Assembly: GCA_043228905.1 (NCBI GenBank)
Contig: JBHGNT010000009.1
Coordinates: forward strand, 12,648,001-12,712,000
Origin: Azolla caroliniana
Lineage: Eukaryota > Polypodiophyta
Direction of reading: 5' to 3'
Length of the DNA: 64,000 nucleotides
In this document: positions 42,151 through 51,885 of the stretch, piece by piece
Numbering within the stretch: position 1 is the first letter of the stretch
Layout of the letters: every line of letters starts with the position of its first letter
Translations under genes and position numbers: made by a program
The notes under the pieces: generated by a model
What the model saw: only the letters and a program-made list of their open reading frames with translations
Told to the model about the DNA's origin: nothing
Database searches by the model: none

Positions 42151-42498
42151 ATACAAGTAGCAATTACCATGTTCTCTTGTAAAACAAAAATGTATTTCGC
42201 GAAAACAGTTAAATAAATTCGTTTGAGAATCAATTTCTTGTATACAGTCTGCTTTCTGTGCTTCTTTCTCAATAAAATCATGTCTTTTTTGTTAAGTTTT
42301 AAGTTATAAGTTATAGCGAAATAGTCATCAGTAGCTAATTAGCTGTACAAATGCAGCTAATTAGCTGTCAATAGCTAAATAGTCATCAATAGCATGAAAT
42401 CAACAATCTGCAACATATTCCTCAAATTACATAGTAGATAAGTACAGTGGGAACAAGTAATTAAATTCTTCATTGAATAATGTCATCTCTTTACATAT
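42151..42498. other. Spacer between transposase and HAD-like gene
   Basis: AT-rich region with a possible polyA signal AATAAA near 42270 (plus, transposase) and TAGCTAATTAGCTG words near 42335-42375. Nothing coding seen. Confidence 0.5.
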
Positions 42499-43593
42499 TT
42501 ATAAATTACCATTGGAAATGTCTACAAATCTCCTATAAACAGCTAAGCTCTTGCTAGTCAGTGGAACGAGTCTACATATATTATCCGCATATCGATCTCG
42601 GTATGGAGTCCACAACCATGCACCTAGTTGGCAGCTCACTGTTTGCACCAGGTACTGTTCAGGCATTTCCTCGGGTAGAATGAGACAACATCTCCGAATA
42701 TTGAAGTAGTGCTAGAAATGTTCTGTATCCAAAATAAATGTATTGTCGGCATTATATTCAGGCCAAGTAGCCCAAAAATCAGAAAGTCTCTTGAATCTTG
42801 TAGCTTCCATTTGCTCACAATTTTCTCGTGCCCATTGACCTTTAAAACGACTTCGCCATTTTGGGAAGAATCTTGCTAAACACCTCCACACATCTGATTT
42901 TGGTTTTTCACTCCAAATAAACAAATCAAAGTATTGCACAGCCCACTCTAGAAACTGATTCGTGTCCCTCCTTGGCTGCATATATCTCACACTCATCAAG
43001 ACTTTATCAAGCTCCAAGATCAAGGCTCTTCTTTCGACTTCTAGTGGTTTAGGTTTCCATTCCTGAAACTGAGCCGCTGTTACACCATTTTCTGGTAGGA
43101 CACGATCAATCTCAATCAGCTCAGGTTCGGCCAACACAACTGGCATCCTTTTCCTCTTCAAACCCCTAGTCGACTGTGTTGGGCTTGGCTTCACATTCTG
43201 GTGCTCTTGTTTTGTCGACTTAGTTATCAATCCTTGGATTACCTCGGTGCATGTAGCTATTGATCTGCTCGATATCAGTCCACTGGTATCACATGTTGCA
43301 TCTACCTGCAACACCAAGTCATCCGTGCAACATGTTGCATCTACCTGCAACACCAAGTCATATGTGCAACATGCTTGATCAACTTGTGTGACCAGATCAC
43401 TTGTGTCAGTTGCTACATCTACTTTCAAGATGGGGCCCTTTAAACATGCTGCAACATCAACAGTATCCACACTGCCATTGGCCTTACGAGCAATAGAATC
43501 AAACCCTTTAGACTCTGCAACATCAGAAAACACCAACATATTCACACTCACAAAGTAACTAACAGTCTCACAAAACAACATCCTGAACATCAA
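42499..43593 (-). pseudogene. HAD-like (FCP1/NIF type) phosphatase-like gene in transposon D
   Basis: ATG at 43590 (MFRMLFCETVSYF). The first half has repeated QVDATCCTDDLVLQ units (43290-43400) and a basic KRKR patch. The second half reads RALILELDKVLMSVRY, FLEWAVQYFDLFIWSEKPK and NTFILDTEHF, the order of the plant FCP1/NIF-like HAD domain, then a WLWTPY tail ending TAA at 42499-42501. In the domain's first motif Glu replaces the nucleophilic Asp (Glu-Leu-Asp), so catalysis is doubtful. A TAG at 42715-42717, after EHF, replaces a likely Gln (CAG). HAD proteins of this type remove phosphates from proteins; here a captured or binding role is more likely. Confidence 0.6.
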
Positions 43594-43763
43594 TGAGTTT
43601 CAGTCATAGAACAACACTCTTCAAATTATCTTGGAAAAACATCATAGAGTTCCATTACATAATGTGGATCAAGCAACAACCAATCTGAGGTTTTACTTGT
43701 CCAACAGGATAGTAAAACTTCATAAAACCCTAGCAAAATCCCTAAGCTAACAATCATATCCAA

Positions 43764-44286
43764 CTAAACAGTATTTCGCTCCACTACGTTTGGGCCCCTT
43801 GACCGAGTAATTGGTCTTGTTCCCGATCGTGGCCCCTTCTTCAGCCTTTTTCTGGTCGGTTGCCCATTTAGCCTTGCTTCTTTCACCCAATGCGCAAGTG
43901 TGTCCTCCGACAACCTTCCCATCGCCTCAACAGCTAATTGCACATCAGCCGTTTCTTGAACTAGCTTTTCAAGTACAGAGGGATCTGTTTGGACATTTTC
44001 AGTAGTTGGGCTCGGTGGGGTGGAATCAAGGTCTTGAGATTCGAAGAAATGTTGCATCAAGTGTTCATAAACACTGTTGTTGTGAACCTCAGTTTTACAT
44101 GTTGTTTCCACTATTTCATGGCATTTCACATCGTTGCCTAATTCAGTACATTGTTCCAAAAGAATAGGGTGGAGCTGATCTGAAGGAGATGTGATAGCAA
44201 GACTCTTACGTTGGCAGCAGTATCCTCATCTGTTGCAGTGTCATCAGCACCAGACACATCATGTGTCGTCCTTAATCCACAAGATT
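43764..44286 (-). CDS. Hypothetical spliced gene segment X in transposon D
   Basis: Two exon-like segments: 44286-44210 (encodes SCGLRTTHDVSGADDTATDE) between a CTACAATAAC-type acceptor and GTAAGAG donor, and 44174-43764 after a CAG acceptor (LHPILLEQCTELGNDVKCHE to a stop after VVERNTV). The C-terminal end is basic (TRKRLKKGPRSGTRPITRSR), which suggests nuclear location. Fits the style of an exon pair of a larger minus-strand gene, perhaps continuing from gene Y, but the phase with gene Y exon 2 does not agree, so a missing exon is needed. Function unknown. Confidence 0.45.
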
Positions 44287-44289
44287 CTA

Positions 44290-45140
44290 CAATAACATGG
44301 CAGCTATTTAGGATAGCTAATTAGCTACTTTACTAAACTATGGTAGAAGCTAGGATAGCTAATTAGCTAGTACGATAGCTAATTAGCTAGTATGATAGCT
44401 AATTAGGATAGCTAATTAGCTAGTACGATAGCTAATTAGCTACTTTACTCAACTATGGTAGTAGCTAGGATAGCTAATTAGCTACTTTACTAACTATGGT
44501 AGTAGCTAGGATAGCTAATTAGCTACTAGAATAACTAATTAGCTAGTAGGATAGCTAATTAGCTACTTTCTCAACTATGTAGTAGCTAGGATAGCTAATT
44601 AGCTGCCAGTAGCTAATTAGCTGCTAGTAGCTAATTAGCTACTAGGATAGCTTATTAGCTACTTTACACAACTATGGCAGTAGCTAATTAGCTACTAGGA
44701 TAGCTAAGTAGTTGCCAGTAGCTAATTAGCTAGTACCATAGCTAATTAGCTACTAGGATAGCTAATTAGCTGCTAGTAGCTAATTAGCTACTAGGATAGC
44801 TTATTAGCTACTTTACACAACTATGGTAGTAGCTAATTAGCTAGTAGGATAGCTAATTAGCTACTAGGATAGCTAATTAGTTGCCAGTAGCTAATTAGCT
44901 ACTTTACACAACTATGGTGCTAGCTAATTAGCTATGAGTAGTTAATTAGCTAGTAGCTAACTAGCTGCCACTTAGCTAATTAACTACTGTAGTAAACTAT
45001 GGCAGTAGCTAATTAACTAATAGGATAGTTATTAGCTGCTTTAATCAACTATGGTAGTAGCTAATTAGCTACAACGATAGCAGCAAAATAGTTTCCATAC
45101 TTTTTACGACTTAGCTAATTAGAAAAGACTAAGCTTATTA
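44290..45140. repeat. Second TAGCTAATTAGCTA array
   Basis: About 850 bp of TAGCTAATTAGCTA-type palindromes separated by ACTAGGA, GCTAGTA and ACTTTACACAACTATGG linkers. It mirrors the array in transposase intron 1 and lies in noncoding sequence. Confidence 0.85.
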
Positions 45141-45148
45141 GCTACAGT

Positions 45149-45685
45149 ATGGTATACCTGTTAGTTTTCTCCACTCATTTGGTAGAGTTGTACTGCAATC
45201 TCCCAAACAGAATGCAGCAATTCGACAGGCATGTTGAAAACAAAGCAGATGTTATGTGTGGTTGCATGGTTGTAGGTGAACCAACAAAGACACAGTTTTG
45301 TCCTCCACACCTAACCCTCAAGCGATGCAACGTGCTTGAACTGTCAATAAATCATTTTCTGGTTCTCCTTCATTTGGTAAGGGAGCAAGAATGTTCAGGT
45401 CCAAATCCTGTCTGGTCCTTACCATTCCCTCCACAAAATGTAGCTGCTTCTTAAGGCAGCTAACTACCTGTTCTTGATGAATGTATTGTTCCTTCAACTT
45501 TGCTCAGGAATCGTTAACTTACTTGAAGCTTATCCAAATTGTAATCTGCAACAGTATTTACACCTAGAAGGTCCAGGTTCATTGAAAGAACCTAGATCTC
45601 TATTTGCAGTTGTATTTTACACTGGGGATCCATTGACCCCTCTAATTCAAGCTCCTATTGCGCAACCTATTCGAGATAATGCTTG
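45149..45685 (+). CDS. Exon-like plus-strand segment, unassigned, in transposon D
   Basis: Two frames read like protein: about 45149-45454 (ELYCNLPNRMQQFDRHVENK; TQFCPPHLTLKRCNVLELS; WSLPFPPQ) and about 45507-45685 (IVNLLEAYPNCNLQQYLHLE; LFAVVFYTGDPLTPLIQAPI, ending TGA). An intron of about 70-80 bp between them is plausible but I could not fix the splice phase. It overlaps no minus-strand gene exon. Unknown function. Confidence 0.35.
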
Positions 45686-45749
45686 ATTAGCACATTTTAC
45701 CCTTAAAGTTATTTATAACACAATCACATACCAGCAAAACAGTAGTTAC

Positions 45750-47206
45750 CTGAATCTTATTTCTAATCGTTGTAACAGCGGAAGTAACTTTGCTCTCCAT
45801 TGCAGAAGCCATTGTGGCTTTCTCTAAATCAGTCTTAAAAAATGCCAATGTCTCACAGGCTTCATGGACATTTTTTAGCATATAGCTAACCAATGTCTCA
45901 CCTGTATCATCGACATTGGCTTTCCTTGGGTGTCGGTGTGGTGTATGCCCCCGGTCTTGCTGGGAGTCGGCAATTGCATCAACAGCTGCCATGCTCCAAA
46001 ATCTGTCTATTTTTTGTGCCAAGGTCCCCATCTTTCGGCATCTTTTTACCGATGCCTCACCATAGACTGCCCAAGCTACCCTATACATTTCAGGGTCTCT
46101 GGATTCCTTCGCTATTTTGCAATACTCATATGCAAATGCTCTAGCAAATGAAACTGACAACTCATTGTTGACTGGGATCTCCTGATGAACTTTCTGGTGC
46201 AGCCTCATGCAGTCATCGTACAAGTCGGCTCGTACATGCTTCAGCTTGACCTTGCCTTTGACTCTAGGCACTGTATATACTGTCATCCAGTCTACATCAC
46301 TGATCAATTTATCACTTAGGACAGCAAGGTCAACACCCTCGAGTGACAAATCATAGGTGTTGTGGAAGTCCTCCTTTGTCTCGCAAAATTTTGCGAAGTT
46401 TAGCACTCTCGGATACGGAGGAACGAGCCATCTGAAATATCATTTCAGAAATCAGAAATAGTGCAAAATCTTTAACTTAGCAAATCAGAAACCCGAATCA
46501 TAATTTGTATTCAGAAATTTGAAATCAGAAACCCTAATCAAAATCTGTAATCAGAAGTTTGAAATCAGAAACCCTAATCAAAATCTGTAATCAGAAGTTT
46601 GTAACTAGAAACCCTATTCAGAAATTCTAATCAGAAATTTATAATCAAAAACCCTAATCAGAAATTTCAATCAGAAATCCTAAACAAAAATTTATAAACA
46701 AAAACCCTATTCAAAAATTCTAATCTATAATCAAAATTTGAAACCAGAAACCCTATTCAAAAATTCTAATCAAAAATTTATAATCAAAAACCCTAATCAG
46801 AAATTTCAATCAGAAACCCTAATCAGAAATTTCAATCACAAACCCTAATCAGAAATTTATAAACAAAAACCCTAATCAAAAATTTCAATCAAAAACCCCA
46901 ATCATCACTAAAGACAGGATTAAACACAAAAAAAGTAATATAAACACACATGCTGCTACTCTCCGATCTACGAGACATCCTTGTATGGGACTCCAAGGAC
47001 TTCGCCCTATTCGATTTTGGGGAAATATGAATCGGCACCAAAGTTCAGATAGTAATCAAAAAGAAAAAAAAAATGTTTGGGGTTTCTGTAACTGAAACAT
47101 ACCTGGACGATGATCGAGCGGGTTCTGTGTTGTAGCTCTCAATCTGCAATGTCGATTTTCTACTGCTGTGGGAGCTATGTCTGCGTTCGTGCTCTGAGTA
47201 CTCCAT
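45750..47206 (-). CDS. Hypothetical spliced gene Y in transposon D
   Basis: Exon 1 47206-47103 (MEYSEHERRHSSHSSRK...), donor GTATGT; exon 2 46431-45750 starting after TTTCAG, phase 1, giving Arg across the join and then WLVPPYPRVLNFAKFC. Exon 2 holds KVKLKHVRADLYDDCMRLHQ and VAWAVYGEASVKRCRKMGTL and ends with donor GTAACT. The first residues are Ser/Arg/His-rich. The joint frame is open for 262 codons, and splice signals are canonical, so it is likely a real gene of the element. I recognise no domain. Further exons lie to the left. Confidence 0.6.
46443..46905 (-). repeat. Telo-box-like minisatellite in gene Y intron 1
   Basis: AAACCCTAATCAGAAATTT-type units, about 30 bp, repeat some fifteen times in the plus strand with variants (AAACCCTATTC). 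AAACCCTAA is the plant telo-box word. In gene Y sense it reads TTAGGGTTT. Confidence 0.75.
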
Positions 47207-47434
47207 CTGCGTTCAAAATCAAACTTAAGCTAAACAAGAAATTGATGACATTGAAGTCGACCTTAGATGATGGTGCTATTCCCCAAGTTCCACTACGTCT
47301 GAAACAGAAGTTCAAATATTTGAGTTTTTTCATAAATTAGTTTTTCAAATATTTGATTTTCCCACAAAAAAGACTAGCTAAACAAATAGCTAATTAGCTA
47401 TGGCCATTTTAGTAGCTAATTAGCTATAATAGTA

Positions 47435-47457
47435 TTTCCACTCGCATGCTTTTACCC
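47435..47457 (-). repeat. Transposon D right terminal inverted repeat
   Basis: 23 bases, TTTCCACTCGCATGCTTTTACCC on the plus strand, matching the left end at 22 of 23. TTAT follows (47458-47461). Confidence 0.85.
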
Positions 47458-47461
47458 TTAT

Positions 47462-49245
47462 GTGTTAGTAACATGCGGTTACATAGAGTACAACAACGTC
47501 TACTTAGCGGGGATCAGATGCTCAATTGTAAAGAGGTTCCAAGTATGAAAGGTGCAATTGGAAGACATGCTATTGGTTGGATGAAAAGTTACTTTCAGTT
47601 AAATCGTGAAGTAATGCCCACTACAGGTAGGATGCACCTCTCTGATAATTACACACGTCGGGAATTTTATGATGTCTATCGATCAGGTATGATGGGCTCA
47701 CGTAATAAATTTGTCACATATAGCCAATTCACAAGATTATGGAGAGCTCGGTTTTCAAATGTTATCATTCCACGTAAAGTACGCATGGGGTATTGCTCCA
47801 TTTGTGCAAATCTTAAAAGTTTAGCTAAAGGTGCAAAGACATCAATGGAAAAGGATATGAGTAAGAAGTTACTACAAGAGCATCGTGAGGCACAATCGTT
47901 AGAACGAAAGAAGGTGATGCATCATAGAGAGAAGTGTTTGAAGAGGCCCGAACAATACTTGTGCTTAATGATAGATGGCATGGACCAGAAGAAGATGTGT
48001 TTACCGCATATGCGGAGGCTCCCCAAAGATGTCAATGATGAGTGCCTTGTTCAAATGCACTTGGTGGGATGCTTGGCTTATAAAAGGTCAGTTGGACTTC
48101 ACGTCTTCATTAATTACCCCAATGTTCACAATGACCCTAACCTAACAGTTATAGTGATTCACCGAGTTTTGATGTCTTGGGGCCAACCGTTCCCCCCTGT
48201 TCTATACATTCAATTGGACAATACTGCTAGAGAGAACAAAAATTCAATTGTGTTTGGCTATCTAAGTATGTTGGTCAACCAAGGATTGTTTAGAAAAGTG
48301 AAAGTCAATTTTCTTTTGGTTGGCCACACACATGATCATATAGATCAGATGTTTCGCACATTCTCTAGATAGTTGTCTCGACATGATGCTTTCACATTAC
48401 CAAAACTATTTGATGTCATTTGTGATGCATATACACCATGCCCAAAAGTGTTACACATGAAGGAGGTATATGACTTTAAGAGATATATATCAGATGGGGG
48501 CGTTGGGAATGTTAAAGTGCTCGCCCAATTAAACAATATAAGCTTCAATCACATTTTTATTATAAAGAAAAATGAAATAAATGGTTCTACGCTTTTGTAT
48601 GCGAAACAATATTCATCTTCTACAGCATGGGGACCTGAAGGTGGTTGCCAGTTATTACTTTGTATGCCGAGTACAATTGTCCATGGAGCTAAACAAATGC
48701 CAATTGAGAAGAAAGGATAGTTGCATAGTGACATGGTATCGGAACAAAAACGGTTATGGCTCCAAGCCTTAGAAGAAAAAAGAAAGCATATTGAGGCCAC
48801 GAAGAAATATGCCGCACAACAAGACACATCATGGTGGGATGTATTTTTTAGTGATCAGAAAGGAATTATAGACAATTGTGTATTTGGTGATAATTGGAAT
48901 TTGGAAATGTCATTCACATGGTCGCTACAACATGATCGTGTAAATAAAACTCCAGAGCAACTAGCAAATGCGATTAATGACAGTTTGGTCCATCCACAAC
49001 AAAGAGACATTTATGTGGGACCAAGGATCACCAAAGCAACCGAAGCTAGATGGCAAGGCAATTTGCAAGAGCTCGTGACGGGGATGTTGATTGCAATGCC
49101 GACTGATGAGAACTCACATGGCCACCAATTTTGGGTTGGTAAAATTCTAGAAGTGCTAATGCATGAAATAGAAAACACGATCAAGTCTATAAACGTTCAT
49201 TGGTACAAAACTAGAAGTGCAAGTTCACAAGTTATCTATAGAAGG
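47462..49245 (+). pseudogene. DDE-like (DUF7869-type) gene, main domain
   Basis: Resumes in the same protein after transposon D (LMCVSNMRLHRVQQRLL) and carries TAG at 48370-48372 and 48718-48720. Motifs: CLMIDGMDQKK (Asp), LYIQLDNTARENKN (Asp) and VGHTHDHIDQMFR (His-Asp), an RNase-H-fold-like triad order of the kind seen in DDE transposases. Before them lies a YCSICANLKSL Cys pair. The tail has a WWDVFFSDQK and WFKDNWNLE-like block. It ends at copia J near 49245. I read it as a decayed member of a large plant repeat family; role in mobility unproven. Confidence 0.6.
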
Positions 49246-49987
49246 AGGGAATTCGACGCAAATTCTCGTGTAAATACACGCCGCAGTAGAACTTCGTGGC
49301 CGAGCGAAAGAATTGGACGATTGAAGAAGCGGCCAGGGCAATGCTTGAAGAGAAGCATATGCCGAAATTCTATTGGGCTGAAGCCGTGAAGACGGCTATC
49401 TACTTGCAGAATTGGACCTCTACTAATGGAGGAGTATCGCACAAGAGCTATATCTCGGAAAGAAGCCAAACATGGCACACTTGCGGATTTTCGGCAGCTT
49501 CGCGTATGTGCACGTGCCGAAGGAGAAAAGGAGGAAGTTGGATGCCAAAGCCGAGAAATGTATCTTGGTCGGCTATTCAGATGAGCAGAAGGGATATAAA
49601 TGTTATAACCCTCGAACAAAGGAAGTACGCGTAAGCCGCGATGTCGTGTTCGACGAGTCCGCTTCGTGGTACTTGCCTTCACCTCCAGTACCTCAAGACT
49701 CCATTCCGAATTCTGAGGAAGAAGTTAGCAAGGCTGAGATGCCTCTACATGATGAGGAAATTGAAGCTCTAAGAGAGAGTCTGATCTCATTTCAGCTAGG
49801 TGGGCCGAATGAGGGGTTGGGCCGAAATGGCCAACATATTGAAGAGACGGCAAGTAGTGGAGACTCAGCCGTGATGTCCCTGCGTAAAGAACCGAGGAGA
49901 CAGTTTACGCGTAAAGAGAAGGGCAAGAAGAAAATGACGGAATACGACTTCGATAGTGCCGAGTTAGATCGGAGCGAGTCTGACTAG
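49246..49987 (+). pseudogene. Copia J integrase C-terminal half and linker
   Basis: Broken copy of RREF...(VAERKNWTIEEAARAMLEEK) with Glu retained near 49300, then KHMPKFYWAEAVKTAIYLQN and KRRKLDAKAEKCILVGYSD in shifted frames; a Glu/Asp-rich linker follows. Matches copia F at the same place. Confidence 0.7.
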
Positions 49988-50041
49988 GGGCAAACTGAAA
50001 AGGAACCTCCACGAAAGAGGTCGACAGTAGCCGAAAAGGTC

Positions 50042-51397
50042 GTGAAATCGGGTAATCACGAATTACGTCGATCTACCCGCCTGAAGAACCCCATAAAGAG
50101 ATACGGGTATAATGAGTACATGGCGCACCATTATGCGTACATGACACGAGTGGCGGAAGTGTGTGAGCCGGAGAACTACGCAGAAGTGGCAAAAGACGCA
50201 AATTGGTGTGCAGCCATGAAGGAAGAGATGCACACATTGGCGGAAAATGAAACCTGGGACCTAGTTGACGCACCAAAAGGTGTAAAGCCGATCGGATGTA
50301 GGTGGGTGTACAAGGTCAAGTACAACACCAACGGCTCAGTCAACCGATACAAGGCCCGGTTAGTAGCGAAAGGCTACGCGCAGAAGCACGACCTGAACTA
50401 TGACGAGACCTTCGTGCCTGTCGCGAAGATGACTATTGTGCATGTTCTATTGGCAGTAGTAGTGGCAAAGGGGTGGCACTTACATCAGATGGATGTAAAG
50501 AACGTGTTCCTGCAAGGCGATCTTGAGGAGCAGGTGTACATGGTACAACCCCCCGGATTTCTATCCGAACAAAACACATAATACAGACTAAAGCAAGCCT
50601 TGTGAGCTTGGAACGCAAAGATTGCGCAACAGTTGCGTAGGATGGGGTTTGCGCCGTCGAAATCAGGCTCTTCTCTATTTGTTCGGCAAGGTCAATATGG
50701 ACCGGTCAGCTTGCTCTTGTACGTTGATGATTTAGTCATCGCCAGTGCCGACCTTGACGAAATCTGCCGCGTGAAGTCTTCGCTTGCGGCATCATTATCT
50801 CAGAAACCTTCATTACTTCCTCGGGATCGAAGTGATCCGTACCCCCGAAGGCATATTGATCAGTCAGTGTCATTACGCGTTGAATATGCTCTTCAAGTTC
50901 AGGATGGCAAGTTGTAAGCCCATCTCGACCCCTCTAGATAGAAACGCAAAGCTTCGCCGAGATTCGGGGAAGGCGTGCGACCCGACACGGTTCCAATAGA
51001 TTGTCGGAAGCCTTATCTATCTGACGATTACTCGACCGGATCTTAGTTATCCAGTCAGCCTAATCAGTCAATTCATGTCGCAGCCTACGGCCGAACACTT
51101 TCAGTGCGCGTAACGAATACTACGTTATGTCATCGGCATGAAAGACATGGCGTTGTTTTATCGGGCAGGCGTAGCCGAACAGTTAGTCAGCTACACGGAT
51201 GCCGATTGGGCCAGAAATGCCCACGATCGTAGATCCACATCCGGATATGCCTTCTCTCTGGGAAGTGTGGCGATTGCGTGGAGCAATAAGAAGCAGCCGA
51301 AAATAGCACTGTCGAGCACGGAGGCCGAGTATCGAGGGGCGACTGTCGCTACGTGCGAAGTCATTTGGCTAAAACGGCTATTACGGGATCTACATGT
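50042..51397 (+). pseudogene. Copia J reverse transcriptase and RNase H start
   Basis: RT: ETWDLVDAPKGVKPIGCRW, KARLVAKGYAQKHDLNYDE, KGWHLHQMDVKNVFLQGDL, then a TAA at 50579 and another shift, YVDD near 50720. RNase H: SYTDADWARNAHDRR (near 51190) and SSTEAEYRGATVATCEV, ending at the CATGT target site of gypsy B. The RNase H continues at 57217 and 58136. Confidence 0.75.
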
Positions 51398-51541
51398 TGT
51401 CAGGAATCAGTAGTAAGACGGAGACGGAATTAGTACTAAACGAAGGATTAGTACTACAGAGAAGGGATTAGTACTAAACGAAGGATTAGTACTATGAGGG
51501 GTGTAGAACTTCTTGAGAGAGAAGGAAGAAGTGAGCGAGAC

Positions 51542-51583
<42 letters not shown>

Positions 51584-51874
51584 ATGATGAGAGAAATATA
51601 TGTATTACGTGAAGAGAATGTACAACTGTGGCTAGAAGGCTTAAGACTGGCGTTGAACCAATTTGGTTCAACATAACGCCTAGTGCCCTCTTTTATAGTA
51701 TTTCTAAGAGTAATCCTGAAGCTTCTAGAATGTTCCAGAGAAATCTGGAATATACATCAATTTCTAAAATAAAACATAAATGAAAATAATATCCTACAAC
51801 TTATAATGTATAGTCTAATGGTAAGACCTCGACCCATGTAGCATAAGGTCATGGGTTCGAGTCTTGCCATGACA
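51398..51874 (-). repeat. Gypsy B 3' LTR
   Basis: 477 bp, ends TGTCAGGAATC on the plus strand and TTGCCATGACA. Holds the tRNA-like module in plus orientation at about 51806-51874 (A box 51811-51821, B box 51854-51864) and the TATA box reversed as TTTTATA at 51691-51697. Confidence 0.95.
51806..51874 (+). other. tRNA-like module in gypsy B 3' LTR
   Basis: TAGTCTAATGG (A box, 51811-51821) and GGTTCGAGTCT (B box, 51854-51864), 32 bases apart, running to the LTR end. Antisense to the element. The copy in the right LTR is at about 57143-57211. Confidence 0.6.
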
Positions 51875-51885
51875 CTATCCCCCCC

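Larger units (their letters stand above)
37810..47457. mobile_element. DNA transposon D with TIRs and TTAT target duplication
   Basis: Ends begin GGGTGAAAGCATGCGAG (37810) and, inverted, GGGTAAAAGCATGCGAG (47457): 22 of 23 bases match. Target duplication TTAT at 37806-37809 and 47458-47461; without one copy and the element, the interrupted protein region rejoins. Length 9648. Contains a transposase gene (plus), three or more other gene-like regions and dozens of TAGCTAATTAGCTA palindromes in two intron arrays and near both ends. The 4-bp TTAT duplication and GGGT end fit no family I can name with confidence; Sola elements (4-bp duplication) are one option to test. Confidence 0.85.

Noticed and set aside
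37810-47457. PIF/Harbinger or CACTA identity for transposon D
   Set aside because: Harbinger has 3-bp TWA duplications and CACTA begins CACTA with 3-bp duplications; D has GGGT ends and TTAT, and the transposase motifs differ.
51806-51874. A genuine tRNA gene in the gypsy LTRs
   Set aside because: A and B boxes fit, but there is no acceptor stem of seven pairs or sensible anticodon arm, and the module repeats in every LTR; called tRNA-like instead.
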